DNA of 64,000 nt from Anaerolineae bacterium (lineage in GTDB: Bacteria > Chloroflexota > Anaerolineae > Anaerolineales > UBA11579), in the NCBI GenBank assembly GCA_004297445.1, contig SCUK01000025.1:1-64000 (forward strand). The letters are read 5' to 3'. The notes under the pieces were generated by a model. That model saw nothing but the letters and a program-made list of their open reading frames with translations. It ran no database searches and was not told where the DNA came from. Both the position numbers and the translations under genes were made by a program. Numbering within the stretch: position 1 is the stretch's first letter; the number at the start of each line of letters is the position of its first letter. Shown here piece after piece: positions 42,363-52,097 of the stretch.

Positions 42363-45300
42363 TCAGGGCAAAACGTAATGCAGCAGCCTGCCGCCCTCGC
42401 TATCCACGACCCACAAGCCACCGCGGCCATCGGAAGCTATCCCCAGAGGGATGCCGATAATTTCCCCGCCGCTGTCGGCATCGCCCCAATACCGCAGGAT
42501 AGACCCATCGGGTGTAAACGCTAGGATGCGCGAAAGCTCCGGGTCGGTCACATAAACGTTGCCATCGCTCCCCACAGTCAAATAAGGCTTGTTGAACAGA
42601 GATTGGCCAAACCAACCGCTGATATCCCACAGCCCCACCGGCACGTACTGGTCATTCTCGTCCAGCCGGAAAGCCTGCACCCGCTGGTTCCAGGTGTCCG
42701 CCACATACACTGTCCCATCTGCAGAAACCGCCACCCCCACCGGTTCATCCAGCTGGCCGGGCGCAAATCCAATCTCGCCAAATTGGGTAACGAACAGCCC
42801 ATCCGGCGTAAACACCGTCACGCGCTTATTGCCCGTATTGGTCACAAATACGTTTCCATCCGGCCCCACCGCAATCCCACGTGGCCCCCACATGGCATAC
42901 GGGTCATCCACCTGGTCAAAGTAACCCCAGGAGTTTACGAACTCGCCTTCATAGGTGAACACCTGCACCCGATGATTCCACGTATCGGACACATAAACGA
43001 ACCGGCCATCCGGGGATACCGCCACGCCCCACGGCTCGTTCAAAAGGCCCTCGGGGGCTATTCCAGAACTATCAAACGAGCCAAATCCGCCGAAAACGTT
43101 GGCGATTTGCCCGTCCACCAGGTGAACAATACGGTGATTCAACGCATCGGCCACGAAGAGGCTTCCATCCGGCGCCACGGCTACGGCGCGCGGGCCGTTA
43201 AACAACAGGCTTCCATCGCCGGCAGTCTGGATAATCTGGTCCGGCGAAATCGGTGTTTGTCGCCCTTCATAGGGATCCACAATCAGCGTATCAGCCGTGG
43301 GCCCGCCCACCACCCCATAGTCCCACAGGGTCGCCGCCACATCTTTGCGAACGTACAGCCGCATGCGGTCGCCGGGGCTCCAGTTCGCCAGGCTGAGGTC
43401 GCGGTTCGTCACCAGGGCGTACTCGCTGAAATCGCGGTTCAGCCACACCTTAAAGATACTGGCGCGCAAGTCAGGGTTAGTAAAAGCGTCCTGCACGCGG
43501 GGCCAGTCCAGGTCAAAGTAATCCTGATTCGGCCACCACATACGGATGTATTCAAACTGGTAGTAGCCTTGCGCCACAATCGGTTCGATTTTCGCCCAGT
43601 TGTTGTCACCCACGATGAGGACGGGTAGATTGCGAAGGTCGCGAGTTGGGGTCTGCCCAAAGTAGCGCGCCTGCGTGTAATTGCGCAGGTACCAGGTGAA
43701 CGGCCAGGAAACATCGTCATCATAGCCCACCTGTATCGCCAGCCCATCCGTCGTCCGCATGGAGATGTCCTCGAGGCGTTCCAACACATCTTTCACCCCG
43801 CGAGCCGAGTGGGCATAAACCAGGTATTCCGTGGCACGGTCATAGTTCACGTAAGATGCAAGAAAGGCTGCCCGCGCCGTCTGCAGAGCCAGGAGGGCAA
43901 AGAACGTGAGGCCAAAGACTCCAAGCGCCTGCCGCACATCCCATTCATCAAGCAACTTGTAGACGCCCCAACCGCTGAGACAGGCCATGAGGAAAGCGAA
44001 CAGGAATCGGCTCGTTGCACGCAACGCCAGCAGGTCCTGACCGCTGAAAGGCAGCGGCGTATCCAGCCACGATGCCACCGCCGCCCCCAGACTGACGAAA
44101 AACAAAGCCAGCAGCAGAAGCAGCAACCAGCCGCGGCGGCTGGCAAAAGACTTCCAGTCTATGCGCTCAATCAGCAAGCCAATCACCCAGCCTGTGAGCA
44201 GCAACATCGGCAGCGTAATGTGAACGGTTAACCAGGGCATGCGTTCGCCGGCAATGGTGAATGCAGCGTAGGCAGTAATCGTCCAGAAGCCGAGCAGCAA
44301 AAGCATGATGGTCCGGCTCTGCCCCTCGGTCAGATTTTGGTCTTCGTCGGGCTCGTCCGTGTGTTCAAGACTTCGGGCTCTCCGCCAACTCCATACCGTT
44401 CCCAATGCCCCGGCCACCAGGGAGCCAATGAACGGCAGGAACTCATAGATGGGAACTTGAATCAGGATGTAGTAGTACCAGGGCTGGTTACCGCGCTTCA
44501 CGCCTTGCTGTTCCAGCCAGTAACCCAGCGATCCAACCAGGCCGGTCCAAAACCCCTCCCCATTGGTGAACAAAGTGGTGTAAAACACGGCGAAAATGCC
44601 GTAGAAGATAGCCGCATTTATCAGCCATATTCGCTGGTTCCACCATAGACCCATCGCCAAGGAAATCAGTCCCAACGGCACCAGGAATACGAAGATTCGC
44701 AAGAGGCTGGCATTGGAAGAATAGTCCATAGGATTCCAGCCGACGGCACGAACAGGGAAAGCCGCCAGGTGTGGAAGTACCAGCGTGAACACCAGCAGCA
44801 ACAGCCCAAAGGAGCGCATCTGCCGCAGCCGGTCCAGCCCGTAGCCCCGTGCCAGAAAAATGAGAGATATGACGCCAGATAATACCGCCCCACCAAAGAA
44901 GTACACAACGATTGGATTGGCCGGCGCGATGGCGGCTGTTTCCCCTTCTGTCGGTTCCGCCGGGGCCGCCACTTCTGTGCCCGAAATCGTTCCCAGATTG
45001 CGGCTTAACAACCCGTAGAAGCCGGCCGCCACGACCAGCGCAAAAGCGATAGTGAGAAACAGATTGAACAAGCGCCTGTCCGGGATATTCACCCATCGCC
45101 GGCGGTTCACCTGTACGAGAAACAGCAAGCCGAGGAAAAGGAGCAGTTGCGCCGTATAGATGAAGGAGGTTTCTTTTACGGTGAAATGCAGGACTGTCCC
45201 CAGCGTAACGATATAGGTGTACCGCAAGTCACCGGTGTCCAGATACCTTAACGTGGCCCAGATAACCATTAGCCCGAATAAGACGACAAACGATTCGTTG

Positions 45301-45749
45301 CGCACATAACGGCCGTAATACAGCATATACGGCGAAATGACGAACAGAAAGGCCGCCACAAGCGCCCCGATACGCCCCAAATAACGCCGGAATCCCCACC
45401 ATACAAAGCCGACCGAGGCGATGCTGAAAAGGACAGCCGGGATGCGGGCAGTGAAATCGCTGTCTCCCAAAAGCCAATAGGTGAAGGCCAGCATGTGGAA
45501 TTGCAGCGGGCCGTGCATCAGCGGCGTATGTGAATACCCCGAACCACGATACAACCCCCACGAATAGTAGGTGTGCAGGCTTTCATCATGGCTCATGACC
45601 CGCGATTCAAGGTCATAGAAGCGTGTGCCTACGGCCACCACCATGATCAGGATGACAAGGATGATTTCCCAATTGAACGTAATGCCTTGCAGGAACGGGC
45701 GGTCAAGCCAGGATTCCTTTTTCTCTACAACTGCGGTCTTTGCACTCAT
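42363..45749 (-). CDS. TIGR03663-type GT-C membrane protein with NHL propeller
   Basis: 1128 aa. The N-terminal ~570 residues carry about twelve hydrophobic helices and the first-loop acidic motif SHDESLHTYYSW, typical of GT-C (PMT/GT39-like, Agl23-associated) glycosyltransferases that use lipid-linked sugars. A soluble domain follows (about 570-820). From about 820 there are six NHL repeats (for example VAVSPDGRFVYVSDTWNHRVQVF and GIAVGPDGNVFVTNTGNKRV), enough for a six-bladed propeller outside the membrane. It likely transfers sugar to surface proteins or glycans, with the propeller for binding. It neighbours the secreted Cys-rich proteins, which may be substrates (inference). Confidence 0.85.
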   Translation of the reverse strand: MSAKTAVVEKKESWLDRPFLQGITFNWEIILVILIMVVAVGTRFYDLESRVMSHDESLHTYYSWGLYRGSGYSHTPLMHGPLQFHMLAFTYWLLGDSDFTARIPAVLFSIASVGFVWWGFRRYLGRIGALVAAFLFVISPYMLYYGRYVRNESFVVLFGLMVIWATLRYLDTGDLRYTYIVTLGTVLHFTVKETSFIYTAQLLLFLGLLFLVQVNRRRWVNIPDRRLFNLFLTIAFALVVAAGFYGLLSRNLGTISGTEVAAPAEPTEGETAAIAPANPIVVYFFGGAVLSGVISLIFLARGYGLDRLRQMRSFGLLLLVFTLVLPHLAAFPVRAVGWNPMDYSSNASLLRIFVFLVPLGLISLAMGLWWNQRIWLINAAIFYGIFAVFYTTLFTNGEGFWTGLVGSLGYWLEQQGVKRGNQPWYYYILIQVPIYEFLPFIGSLVAGALGTVWSWRRARSLEHTDEPDEDQNLTEGQSRTIMLLLLGFWTITAYAAFTIAGERMPWLTVHITLPMLLLTGWVIGLLIERIDWKSFASRRGWLLLLLLALFFVSLGAAVASWLDTPLPFSGQDLLALRATSRFLFAFLMACLSGWGVYKLLDEWDVRQALGVFGLTFFALLALQTARAAFLASYVNYDRATEYLVYAHSARGVKDVLERLEDISMRTTDGLAIQVGYDDDVSWPFTWYLRNYTQARYFGQTPTRDLRNLPVLIVGDNNWAKIEPIVAQGYYQFEYIRMWWPNQDYFDLDWPRVQDAFTNPDLRASIFKVWLNRDFSEYALVTNRDLSLANWSPGDRMRLYVRKDVAATLWDYGVVGGPTADTLIVDPYEGRQTPISPDQIIQTAGDGSLLFNGPRAVAVAPDGSLFVADALNHRIVHLVDGQIANVFGGFGSFDSSGIAPEGLLNEPWGVAVSPDGRFVYVSDTWNHRVQVFTYEGEFVNSWGYFDQVDDPYAMWGPRGIAVGPDGNVFVTNTGNKRVTVFTPDGLFVTQFGEIGFAPGQLDEPVGVAVSADGTVYVADTWNQRVQAFRLDENDQYVPVGLWDISGWFGQSLFNKPYLTVGSDGNVYVTDPELSRILAFTPDGSILRYWGDADSGGEIIGIPLGIASDGRGGLWVVDSEGGRLLHYVLP

Positions 45750-45925
45750 GCGTGCTCCTGAATGTAGAATGCCGGAAGTGTAAGCGATAATTTCGAGTTT
45801 GGGGTTGGCCAGCCCTCATTTTAAGGGAGGACTAACGAAGGCGCAACACCAGCCACCCGAGAATAGGGTTCATGAAACCAAACTAATCCAGGTTATTCAA
45901 GAGTTGAAGCGTCCGGAAGCCTGAT

Positions 45926-46804
45926 TCACTTCTGGCGGGGTTTTCCAGGCTCGGTTCGCTTGCGGGAGGTCAACGATTCTTTGACTTTGCCAATCCGAGG
46001 CGTAGTACGCCTCGGGCGGTTCTTGGATTCCCCAAGGGTCTTCCGCGGCCGCGGCTTTCCCGTTCCGGTGGCTGCCTTCGTGGGAGCAGGTTTTTCGCCC
46101 TTCAGTTCCGCCACTTCCTGTAGGGAAAGATGCCGCCACTTCCCGGCCTGTAAACCGCCCAGCCGCAAGGTGTGCAATCGCACCCTCGTCAACCGCACCA
46201 CCGGCAACCCCAATTGACCGCATATTTCCCGAATCTGGCGTTTGCGTCCTTCGGTCATCACTACCCGCACCACCGCCCCTTTCCCCTGATTGCGCTCCAC
46301 CCGCACCTCGGCCGGTAAGGTCGTGTGCCCGTCCTCCAGCACAACTCCGCGTTGCCACGCCGTCAGTTGTTTTGCATCCGGTCGTTTGGCGAGCAGCACC
46401 CGATATTCTTTTTCATGGCCATAGCGCGGGTGCGTCAGGCGGTTCGCCAGGTCGCCGTCATTGGTAAGTAAGACCAGTCCCTCGCTTTCAAGGTCCAGAC
46501 GACCCACCGGGTAAACCCTGGCGGTTGTCTCAACGAGGTCCAACACCGTCCTGCGTCCTTCTTCAGACTTGGCAGCCGTCAGGACATAACGCGGTTTGTT
46601 CAGCAGGATATATTCAAGCGGTTCAGTTTGAGCCAGCACCCGACCATCCAGGCGCACATCATCCACCGCAAGGTCCGCCTTATCCCCCAGCTTCGCAACC
46701 TTGCCGTTGACCTTGACCCGTCCGGCTTCAATGAAAGTCTCGCACTCGCGACGCGAGCCGTGCCCGGCCTGGGCAAGCAGTTTCTGAATTCGTTCTACGG
46801 CCAT
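45926..46804 (-). CDS. rluB: 23S rRNA pseudouridine synthase, RluB/RsuA family
   Basis: 292 aa. An S4 RNA-binding domain (residues 1-60; MAVERIQKLLAQAGHGSRRECETFI) leads to the pseudouridine synthase domain with catalytic Asp in YPVGRLDLESEGLVLLTNDG, and MTEGRKRQIREICGQLG. The C-terminal 50 residues are Lys/Arg/Pro-rich. Directly after scpB (one-base gap), the usual scpB-rluB order. Confidence 0.92.
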   Translation of the reverse strand: MAVERIQKLLAQAGHGSRRECETFIEAGRVKVNGKVAKLGDKADLAVDDVRLDGRVLAQTEPLEYILLNKPRYVLTAAKSEEGRRTVLDLVETTARVYPVGRLDLESEGLVLLTNDGDLANRLTHPRYGHEKEYRVLLAKRPDAKQLTAWQRGVVLEDGHTTLPAEVRVERNQGKGAVVRVVMTEGRKRQIREICGQLGLPVVRLTRVRLHTLRLGGLQAGKWRHLSLQEVAELKGEKPAPTKAATGTGKPRPRKTLGESKNRPRRTTPRIGKVKESLTSRKRTEPGKPRQK

Positions 46805-46805
46805 C

Positions 46806-47411
46806 TTATTCCTCAGCCACAGGGTCTTCGGTCAGCGGCAACTCCGTCTGCTCCCCGGTCAATACAGGGACTTCGGGCGGATCCAGTGGAGGCAATTCCT
46901 TCAATGAAGAAAGCCCGAAATGTTGCAGGAAATCAGGTGTGGTGGCGTAGAGAATCGGCCGGCCTGGTCCTTCTGAGCGGCCACCCTCCTCAATCAATCC
47001 CTTGCTGAGCAAACTCTTCATCACCCCATCGCTATTCACGCCGCGAATGGAATCAATCTGGGGGCGGGTTACTGGCTGCTGGTAAGCGATGATGGCCAGC
47101 GTTTCCAATGCCGCCTGGCTCAGCCGCGCGGTTGCATCCAGGCTGAGAAATTTTTCCACCAGTGGGGCATGTTCCGGTGCCGTAGTAAGCTGCAGTCGGC
47201 CGCGATGCCGCTGCAACCGCAGCCCGCGACCTGCATAGCCTTGCTCCAGTTCCTCCAACGCCTTCTCGATCTCGCGTGGGGTCAGGTCCAGGGCATCTGC
47301 CAGTTGCGAGGGCAACACAGCGCCAGGCGCGACGAATAGCAATGCCTCAAGCCTCGCTTGAAGGCCGGAATCGCTGATTGTTGGGGCGGAAGAGTCGTTG
47401 GGAGTCGGCAT
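46806..47411 (-). CDS. scpB: segregation and condensation protein B
   Basis: 201 aa; kleisin-associated winged-helix protein completing the SMC complex. Family landmarks: LEALLFVAPGAVLPSQLADAL, YAGRGLRLQRHRGRLQLTT, LSQAALETLAIIAYQQPVTRPQIDSIRGVNSDGV, GRPILYATTPDFLQHFGL. ATG at 47411. A minus-strand -10 TATAAT lies near 47457-47452. scpA is not in the window. Confidence 0.94.
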   Translation of the reverse strand: MPTPNDSSAPTISDSGLQARLEALLFVAPGAVLPSQLADALDLTPREIEKALEELEQGYAGRGLRLQRHRGRLQLTTAPEHAPLVEKFLSLDATARLSQAALETLAIIAYQQPVTRPQIDSIRGVNSDGVMKSLLSKGLIEEGGRSEGPGRPILYATTPDFLQHFGLSSLKELPPLDPPEVPVLTGEQTELPLTEDPVAEE

Positions 47412-47413
47412 GC

Positions 47414-47419
47414 TATAAT
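47414..47419 (+). promoter_or_regulatory. -10 box of the G5-propeller lipoprotein, overlapping scpB start
   Basis: TGC-TATAAT extended -10 on the plus strand, beginning within the scpB start codon region. Predicted leader about 22 bases to the GTG at 47448. Confidence 0.6.
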
Positions 47420-47447
47420 GACGCGAACTTCGCATTAAGGTCGCAAA

Positions 47448-49073
47448 GTGAGATTATACCAGCCCCATTCAGGCCGCCAATTCAGTCATCTTTTCATCGT
47501 GCTGGCAACCGTATCGTTGCTCCTCGCCGCTTGCCTGGGCCCCCAGGTTCAACAACGTTCAATTTCCATTTCAGTCGAAGCCGATAATCAGACACTGACG
47601 GTTCAGGTGCCCACGGGCAGCACCGCCCGCCAGGCACTCGAAGCGGCAGGAATCACGTTGAACCTGCTGGACGTCAGCGACCCTGCCCTGTTCACCGTCC
47701 TTCAGGCTGGCGACACCGTACATCTCACTCGCGTCACCGAGGAATTTGTCATCGAGGAAGAGCAACTTGCGTACGAAACGCAAACCCTGCGCAACGAGAG
47801 TCTGCCCGAAGGTGAACGCCGCCTGATTCAACCGGGCGTGAACGGAATCATCGAAAACACCTATCGCATCGTGCACGAGAACGGCGTCGAAGTATCGCGC
47901 ACGCTGGTCAAGACCGTTACCATCCAGGCCGCCATCCCTGAAGTGGTGATGGTCGGCAGCCAGGCACCCTTTGCCAGCCTCACCATCAACGGCACACTGG
48001 CCTACATTTCAGCCGGCAACGCATGGGTAATGGAAGGCAACACGGGTTTTCGCCGGCCCATCGTAACCACCGGCGACCTCGATGGGCGCATCTTTGAAGT
48101 TTCGCCGGATGGACAATGGCTGCTCTTCACCCGCAGTGATGAAGCGGAGGACATCATCAACACACTATGGGTGGCGCGCATTCCGCAAGGGGAAGAAGAA
48201 GCCATCGAGATTGACCTTGGCGTGGAAAACGTGATTCATTTCGCGGATTGGGTGCCGAATTCCGTCAATGGCATCGTCTATTCCTCTGCGGAATTTGCGA
48301 CTACCGCGCCGGGCTGGCAGGCCAACAACGACCTCCTGTTTCTAAACTTCAGCCCCAACGGATGGGCGTCGCCACCGCGCACCGCCATTGAAGGCAACAG
48401 CGGTGGCCGCTACGGCTGGTGGGGCATTCATTTCACCTGGTCCCCGGATGGCGAGCAATTGGCCTTTGCCCGCCCCGATGGCGTAGGATTGGTCGATTTC
48501 GACGGACGCCGTCTGAATCTACTCTACGAAATCACCCCCCTGCTCACCCGCAGCGATTGGGCCTGGATGCCCAACGTGGCCTGGTCTCCGGATGGCAGCT
48601 ACCTGTTCACCGTGCGCCACGCCGCACAACCCGGCCTGGCCGCGGCCGAAGAATCGCCTCTGTTTGACCTGACCGTTATTCCCCTCATCGGCGGAGACCC
48701 GTTGGCGCTGGCGCTTGAATCCGGCATGTGGGCCTATCCATCGGTTTCGCCGGTATACACGCTGCCCAGCGGCGAGTCCGCTTACCTGGTGGGTTTCCTG
48801 CGGGCCACCAACCCGCTGCAAAGCGACACCAGCGGCTACCGGCTCGTCGTCATGGACCGCGACGGCTCGAACGCCCGCGTGCTTTTCCCTCCGGATGGCG
48901 CCTCCGGGTTGGGCCCGCAGACGGTGCGCTGGTCCCCACCGGAAGAAGAGGGTCTGCCGAGCGGCTACATCGCCGTGCATTATCAGGGCGACCTGTGGCT
49001 CGTGGACGTCAACACCGGTCAAGCCCAGCAACTCACCGCCGATGGCCTAATTACCGGTCTGGATTGGGAATAG
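47448..49073 (+). CDS. lipoprotein with DUF348, G5 and beta-propeller
   Basis: 541 aa, GTG start. Lipobox LLAAC (Cys29). Residues 36-85 are a DUF348 ubiquitin-like fold ([27 protein letters not shown]), and 85-165 a G5 domain ([20 protein letters not shown] ... [17 protein letters not shown]), the pair seen in RpfB-type resuscitation factors. The remainder is a TolB/WD40-like beta-propeller with repeated SPDGxx[21 protein letters not shown] and [13 protein letters not shown] units. There is no muramidase domain. It probably binds glycan or peptidoglycan at the cell surface. Confidence 0.85.
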   Translation: MRLYQPHSGRQFSHLFIVLATVSLLLAACLGPQVQQRSISISVEADNQTLTVQVPTGSTARQALEAAGITLNLLDVSDPALFTVLQAGDTVHLTRVTEEFVIEEEQLAYETQTLRNESLPEGERRLIQPGVNGIIENTYRIVHENGVEVSRTLVKTVTIQAAIPEVVMVGSQAPFASLTINGTLAYISAGNAWVMEGNTGFRRPIVTTGDLDGRIFEVSPDGQWLLFTRSDEAEDIINTLWVARIPQGEEEAIEIDLGVENVIHFADWVPNSVNGIVYSSAEFATTAPGWQANNDLLFLNFSPNGWASPPRTAIEGNSGGRYGWWGIHFTWSPDGEQLAFARPDGVGLVDFDGRRLNLLYEITPLLTRSDWAWMPNVAWSPDGSYLFTVRHAAQPGLAAAEESPLFDLTVIPLIGGDPLALALESGMWAYPSVSPVYTLPSGESAYLVGFLRATNPLQSDTSGYRLVVMDRDGSNARVLFPPDGASGLGPQTVRWSPPEEEGLPSGYIAVHYQGDLWLVDVNTGQAQQLTADGLITGLDWE

Positions 49074-49149
49074 CGCATCTCCCTGTGGTTTTGAGCCGCG
49101 TTATACTTGGCAGTTTGGGCGCCCAATGCGGCGCGGAGAGGTCTTCCTC

Positions 49150-50109
49150 ATGCGCATACTTGTAACCGGCGCAGCCGGTTTCCTTGGCTCGCACCTGTGC
49201 GACCGCTTGCTGGCCGAGGGTCATACCGTCGTCGGGATGGACAATTTCATCACCGGCAAACCGGAAAACCTGGCGCATCTGGCAAACCATGAGCGTTTTT
49301 CGTTCATCCGGCATGATGTTTCGGCCTACATCTTTGTTCCCGGCCGGCTGGATGGCGTAATGCACCTGGCCTCGCCAGCCAGCCCCAACCCGGCTTCACC
49401 GATGGGCTACACCAACTTGCCTATTCAAACCATGAAGGCGGGTGCACTGGGCACTCACAACACGCTGGGCGTTGCATTGGCGAATAAGGCCCGCTATTTG
49501 CTGGCTTCCACCAGCGAGATTTATGGCGACCCGCTGCAACACCCGCAGCGTGAGGACTACTGGGGACACGTCAATCCGATTGGCCCGCGCTCTGTCTATG
49601 ATGAGGCGAAACGCTTTGCCGAAGCACTAACCATGGCCTACCACCGCTTTCACAGCGTGAACACATCCATCGTCCGCATTTTCAATACCTATGGTCCACG
49701 CATGCACATCGATGACGGGCGCGTGGTGCCGAATTTCATCAGCCAGGCCCTGAAAGGCGAGGCGCTAACAATCTACGGGGATGGCAGGCAAACGCGCTCA
49801 TTCTGTTACGTCGACGACCTGATTGAAGGCATTTACCGACTGATGATGAGCGCCGAGCACAACCCGGTCAACATCGGCAATGATGTGGAAACCGATATGA
49901 ACGAATTTGCCGAGATTATCAACCGTCTCACCGGCAATAGCGCCGGCGTTGTACGGCTGGAAGACCGGCGCGGTGAGGGCGATCCCCAGCGCCGACAGCC
50001 CGACATCGCCCGCGCCCGCGCGGTGCTGAACTGGGAGCCGCGAGTGGCGCTGGAAGATGGCCTGGGACGCACCATCCAATTCTTTAAAGAGGTCCTTGAG
50101 AACCGATGA
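49150..50109 (+). CDS. UDP-glucuronate decarboxylase-like epimerase
   Basis: 319 aa from the ATG at 49150 (GAGAGG upstream). [11 protein letters not shown] cofactor motif, [15 protein letters not shown], the SEIYGDP block, Tyr-x3-Lys YDEAKRFAE, and [18 protein letters not shown], which is the pattern of UDP-xylose synthases and close relatives. It would make UDP-xylose from UDP-glucuronate for cell-envelope glycans. Overlaps the GtrA gene by 4 bases. Confidence 0.85.
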   Translation: MRILVTGAAGFLGSHLCDRLLAEGHTVVGMDNFITGKPENLAHLANHERFSFIRHDVSAYIFVPGRLDGVMHLASPASPNPASPMGYTNLPIQTMKAGALGTHNTLGVALANKARYLLASTSEIYGDPLQHPQREDYWGHVNPIGPRSVYDEAKRFAEALTMAYHRFHSVNTSIVRIFNTYGPRMHIDDGRVVPNFISQALKGEALTIYGDGRQTRSFCYVDDLIEGIYRLMMSAEHNPVNIGNDVETDMNEFAEIINRLTGNSAGVVRLEDRRGEGDPQRRQPDIARARAVLNWEPRVALEDGLGRTIQFFKEVLENR

Positions 50110-50585
50110 TTCTGGTGAAGGATGCGCGTGAGCGCAAACGGTTCTTGAAATTCGCTATCGTGGGGGCTATAGGATTCGGCGTGGACTTCGCCGTGTTTAA
50201 TCTGATGCGCAACATCGTTGGACTTGAAGCGGTGCCAGCCAATGTGGTGTCGTTTACCGCAGCAGTGACCAGTAATTTCATCCTAAACCGGTACTGGACG
50301 TTTCCGGATTCTCGCAGCAAGCCGCTCGCCCAGCAATTGGGGCAATATGCGCTGGTCAACGTGGTCGGGCTTGGCATTCGCACGGCCATATTTGCCGTCA
50401 TTCATCAGCCGTTTGTGGTGCTGTTCGACCACTTTGCTCTGCCCTTCCTGCCGGAGCATTTCCTGGGCGAAAATCTGGCGCTGGCGACCGTGGTCGTCAT
50501 CGTTATGTTTTGGAATTTCTTCATCAATCGCTATTGGACCTACAACGACGTAACAAAAGAAACCGGGAAAGTCGTTGAGTCCTGA
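50106..50585 (+). CDS. GtrA-family membrane protein
   Basis: 159 aa with four predicted transmembrane helices and the family blocks [28 protein letters not shown] and FINRYWTY. GtrA proteins are proposed flippases for polyprenyl-linked sugars in surface glycan decoration. Translationally coupled to the UDP-xylose synthase-like gene, so it probably acts in the same glycosylation route. Confidence 0.88.
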   Translation: MILVKDARERKRFLKFAIVGAIGFGVDFAVFNLMRNIVGLEAVPANVVSFTAAVTSNFILNRYWTFPDSRSKPLAQQLGQYALVNVVGLGIRTAIFAVIHQPFVVLFDHFALPFLPEHFLGENLALATVVVIVMFWNFFINRYWTYNDVTKETGKVVES

Positions 50586-50711
50586 AACTTCAGTTCCTGG
50601 CGCGCGACATTCAAGCGCGATTGACATATTCTGATAGTTTTCGCTACTGACGGGGGTTTACACTGGGCTTGAACCGTGAAGTCTTAGTCTCCAAGGAAGG
50701 AGAAAAGAACG

Positions 50712-51131
50712 ATGCGTAAATGGCTTAGTGGAATCTTTGCCCTTGTGGCGCTGGTCAACTGCCTGCTGGTAGCGATAATCTTTACGAGCTACTCGCTTTC
50801 TACTGCCAATTCCCTGCTCGAAATCTTTCCTTTTCCCGCCCTGTACCTGTTTGAAATCGCGGTGGTCGGCATACTCGGCCTAATCGCAGCTGGCAGGGCA
50901 AACGCAGCCAACACTGCCGCACTCTGGCCGCTGGCGGGAATCCTGTTGGCCTTCGTTATCCTCGGCGGTTTCTCAATCGGCCCATTCCTGCTCCCAGCCT
51001 TTTTCAGTCTGCCCCTCGCCGCTCTCTTATCGGTCCCGCAGGCGGCCTACCCACCCCTGAAGGGGATGGCCTGGCTGGGTGCCGCGGCTGTGGTGCAAGC
51101 CCTGTGGATGCTGTTGTTTACCCGATTCTAA
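50712..51131 (+). CDS. small membrane protein, unknown
   Basis: 139 aa with about four hydrophobic helices (8-28, 43-62, 70-90, 95-135) and little else. GGAGAAAAG precedes the ATG. I recognise no family. It lies 126 bases after the GtrA gene and 16 bases before the SDR, probably in the same unit as the latter. Confidence 0.6.
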   Translation: MRKWLSGIFALVALVNCLLVAIIFTSYSLSTANSLLEIFPFPALYLFEIAVVGILGLIAAGRANAANTAALWPLAGILLAFVILGGFSIGPFLLPAFFSLPLAALLSVPQAAYPPLKGMAWLGAAAVVQALWMLLFTRF

Positions 51132-51147
51132 GGTAAGGATTCTCTTC

Positions 51148-52056
51148 ATGAAAGTCGCAATTACCGGCGCTTACAGCTACAGCGGCAAGTACATCGCCCG
51201 AAGACTACTCGATGAAGGGCATCAAGTCATCACCCTGACCGGCCACCCAGATCGGCCGGACCCATTTGATGGGAAAGTCAAGGCGCATCCCTTCAATTTC
51301 GAACTGCCAGAAGCATTGACCGAAACGCTGCGCGGGGTGGATGTGCTGGTGAATACCTACTGGGTGCGCTATGCACACGGTGGCACAACCTATGACCTCG
51401 CGGTAGCAAACACGAGAACGCTGATTGCGGCAGCAGTAAAAGCGGGCGTCAGGCGAATGGTACACACCAGTATCCTCAACCCTGACCCTGAGTCGCGCCT
51501 GCCTTATTACGCTGGCAAAGGCAAACTCGAAGCCGACATCAGGTCCAGTGGGTTGGGCTATACCATCCTGCGGCCGACCGTTATTTTTGGCCGCGAAGAC
51601 GTGCTTATTAACAACATCACCTGGTTCCTGCGGCATTTCCCGGTTTTCGGCATTCCCGGAGACGGAACGTACAAATTACAGCCTATCTTCGTAGAAGACC
51701 TGGCCGAGCTTGCAGTGGTCGGAGTGCTCAGTCAGGATTCGACTGTGGTGGATGCGATTGGGCCCGAGACCTATACGTTCAACGACCTGGTGGCAATGTT
51801 GAAGAAAACGGTGGACAGCCGCACGCTGGTGATGCACCTGCCCCCCATGATGGCCTACGCGGCCTCACGCCTGGCAGGCTTGCTGGTGGGCGACATGGTG
51901 CTGACCCGCGAAGAAGTGGATGGGCTGCTGGACGACCTGCTGGTGACGAATTCACCCCCGGCAGGAAAGACCAGACTAAGCGAATGGGCAGCCGCGAACG
52001 CCGGTTGGCTTGGCAAGAACTATGCCCATGAAATACGGCGGCACTTTGGCAGGTAA
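51148..52056 (+). CDS. atypical SDR (NDUFA9/NmrA-like)
   Basis: 302 aa. Start at 51148. The cofactor motif is modified (GAYSYSGKYIARRL instead of TGxxGxxG), and there is no clear Tyr-x3-Lys, though YYAGKGKLEADI may align there. LRPTVIFGREDVLINNITW and VEDLAELAV resemble NDUFA9-type atypical SDRs that bind NAD(P)H without classical chemistry. Substrate unknown. Confidence 0.78.
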   Translation: MKVAITGAYSYSGKYIARRLLDEGHQVITLTGHPDRPDPFDGKVKAHPFNFELPEALTETLRGVDVLVNTYWVRYAHGGTTYDLAVANTRTLIAAAVKAGVRRMVHTSILNPDPESRLPYYAGKGKLEADIRSSGLGYTILRPTVIFGREDVLINNITWFLRHFPVFGIPGDGTYKLQPIFVEDLAELAVVGVLSQDSTVVDAIGPETYTFNDLVAMLKKTVDSRTLVMHLPPMMAYAASRLAGLLVGDMVLTREEVDGLLDDLLVTNSPPAGKTRLSEWAAANAGWLGKNYAHEIRRHFGR

Positions 52057-52097
52057 GAAAAATAGATCGGTGTAAAAAAACGTCTCCTGAAAGTCGC

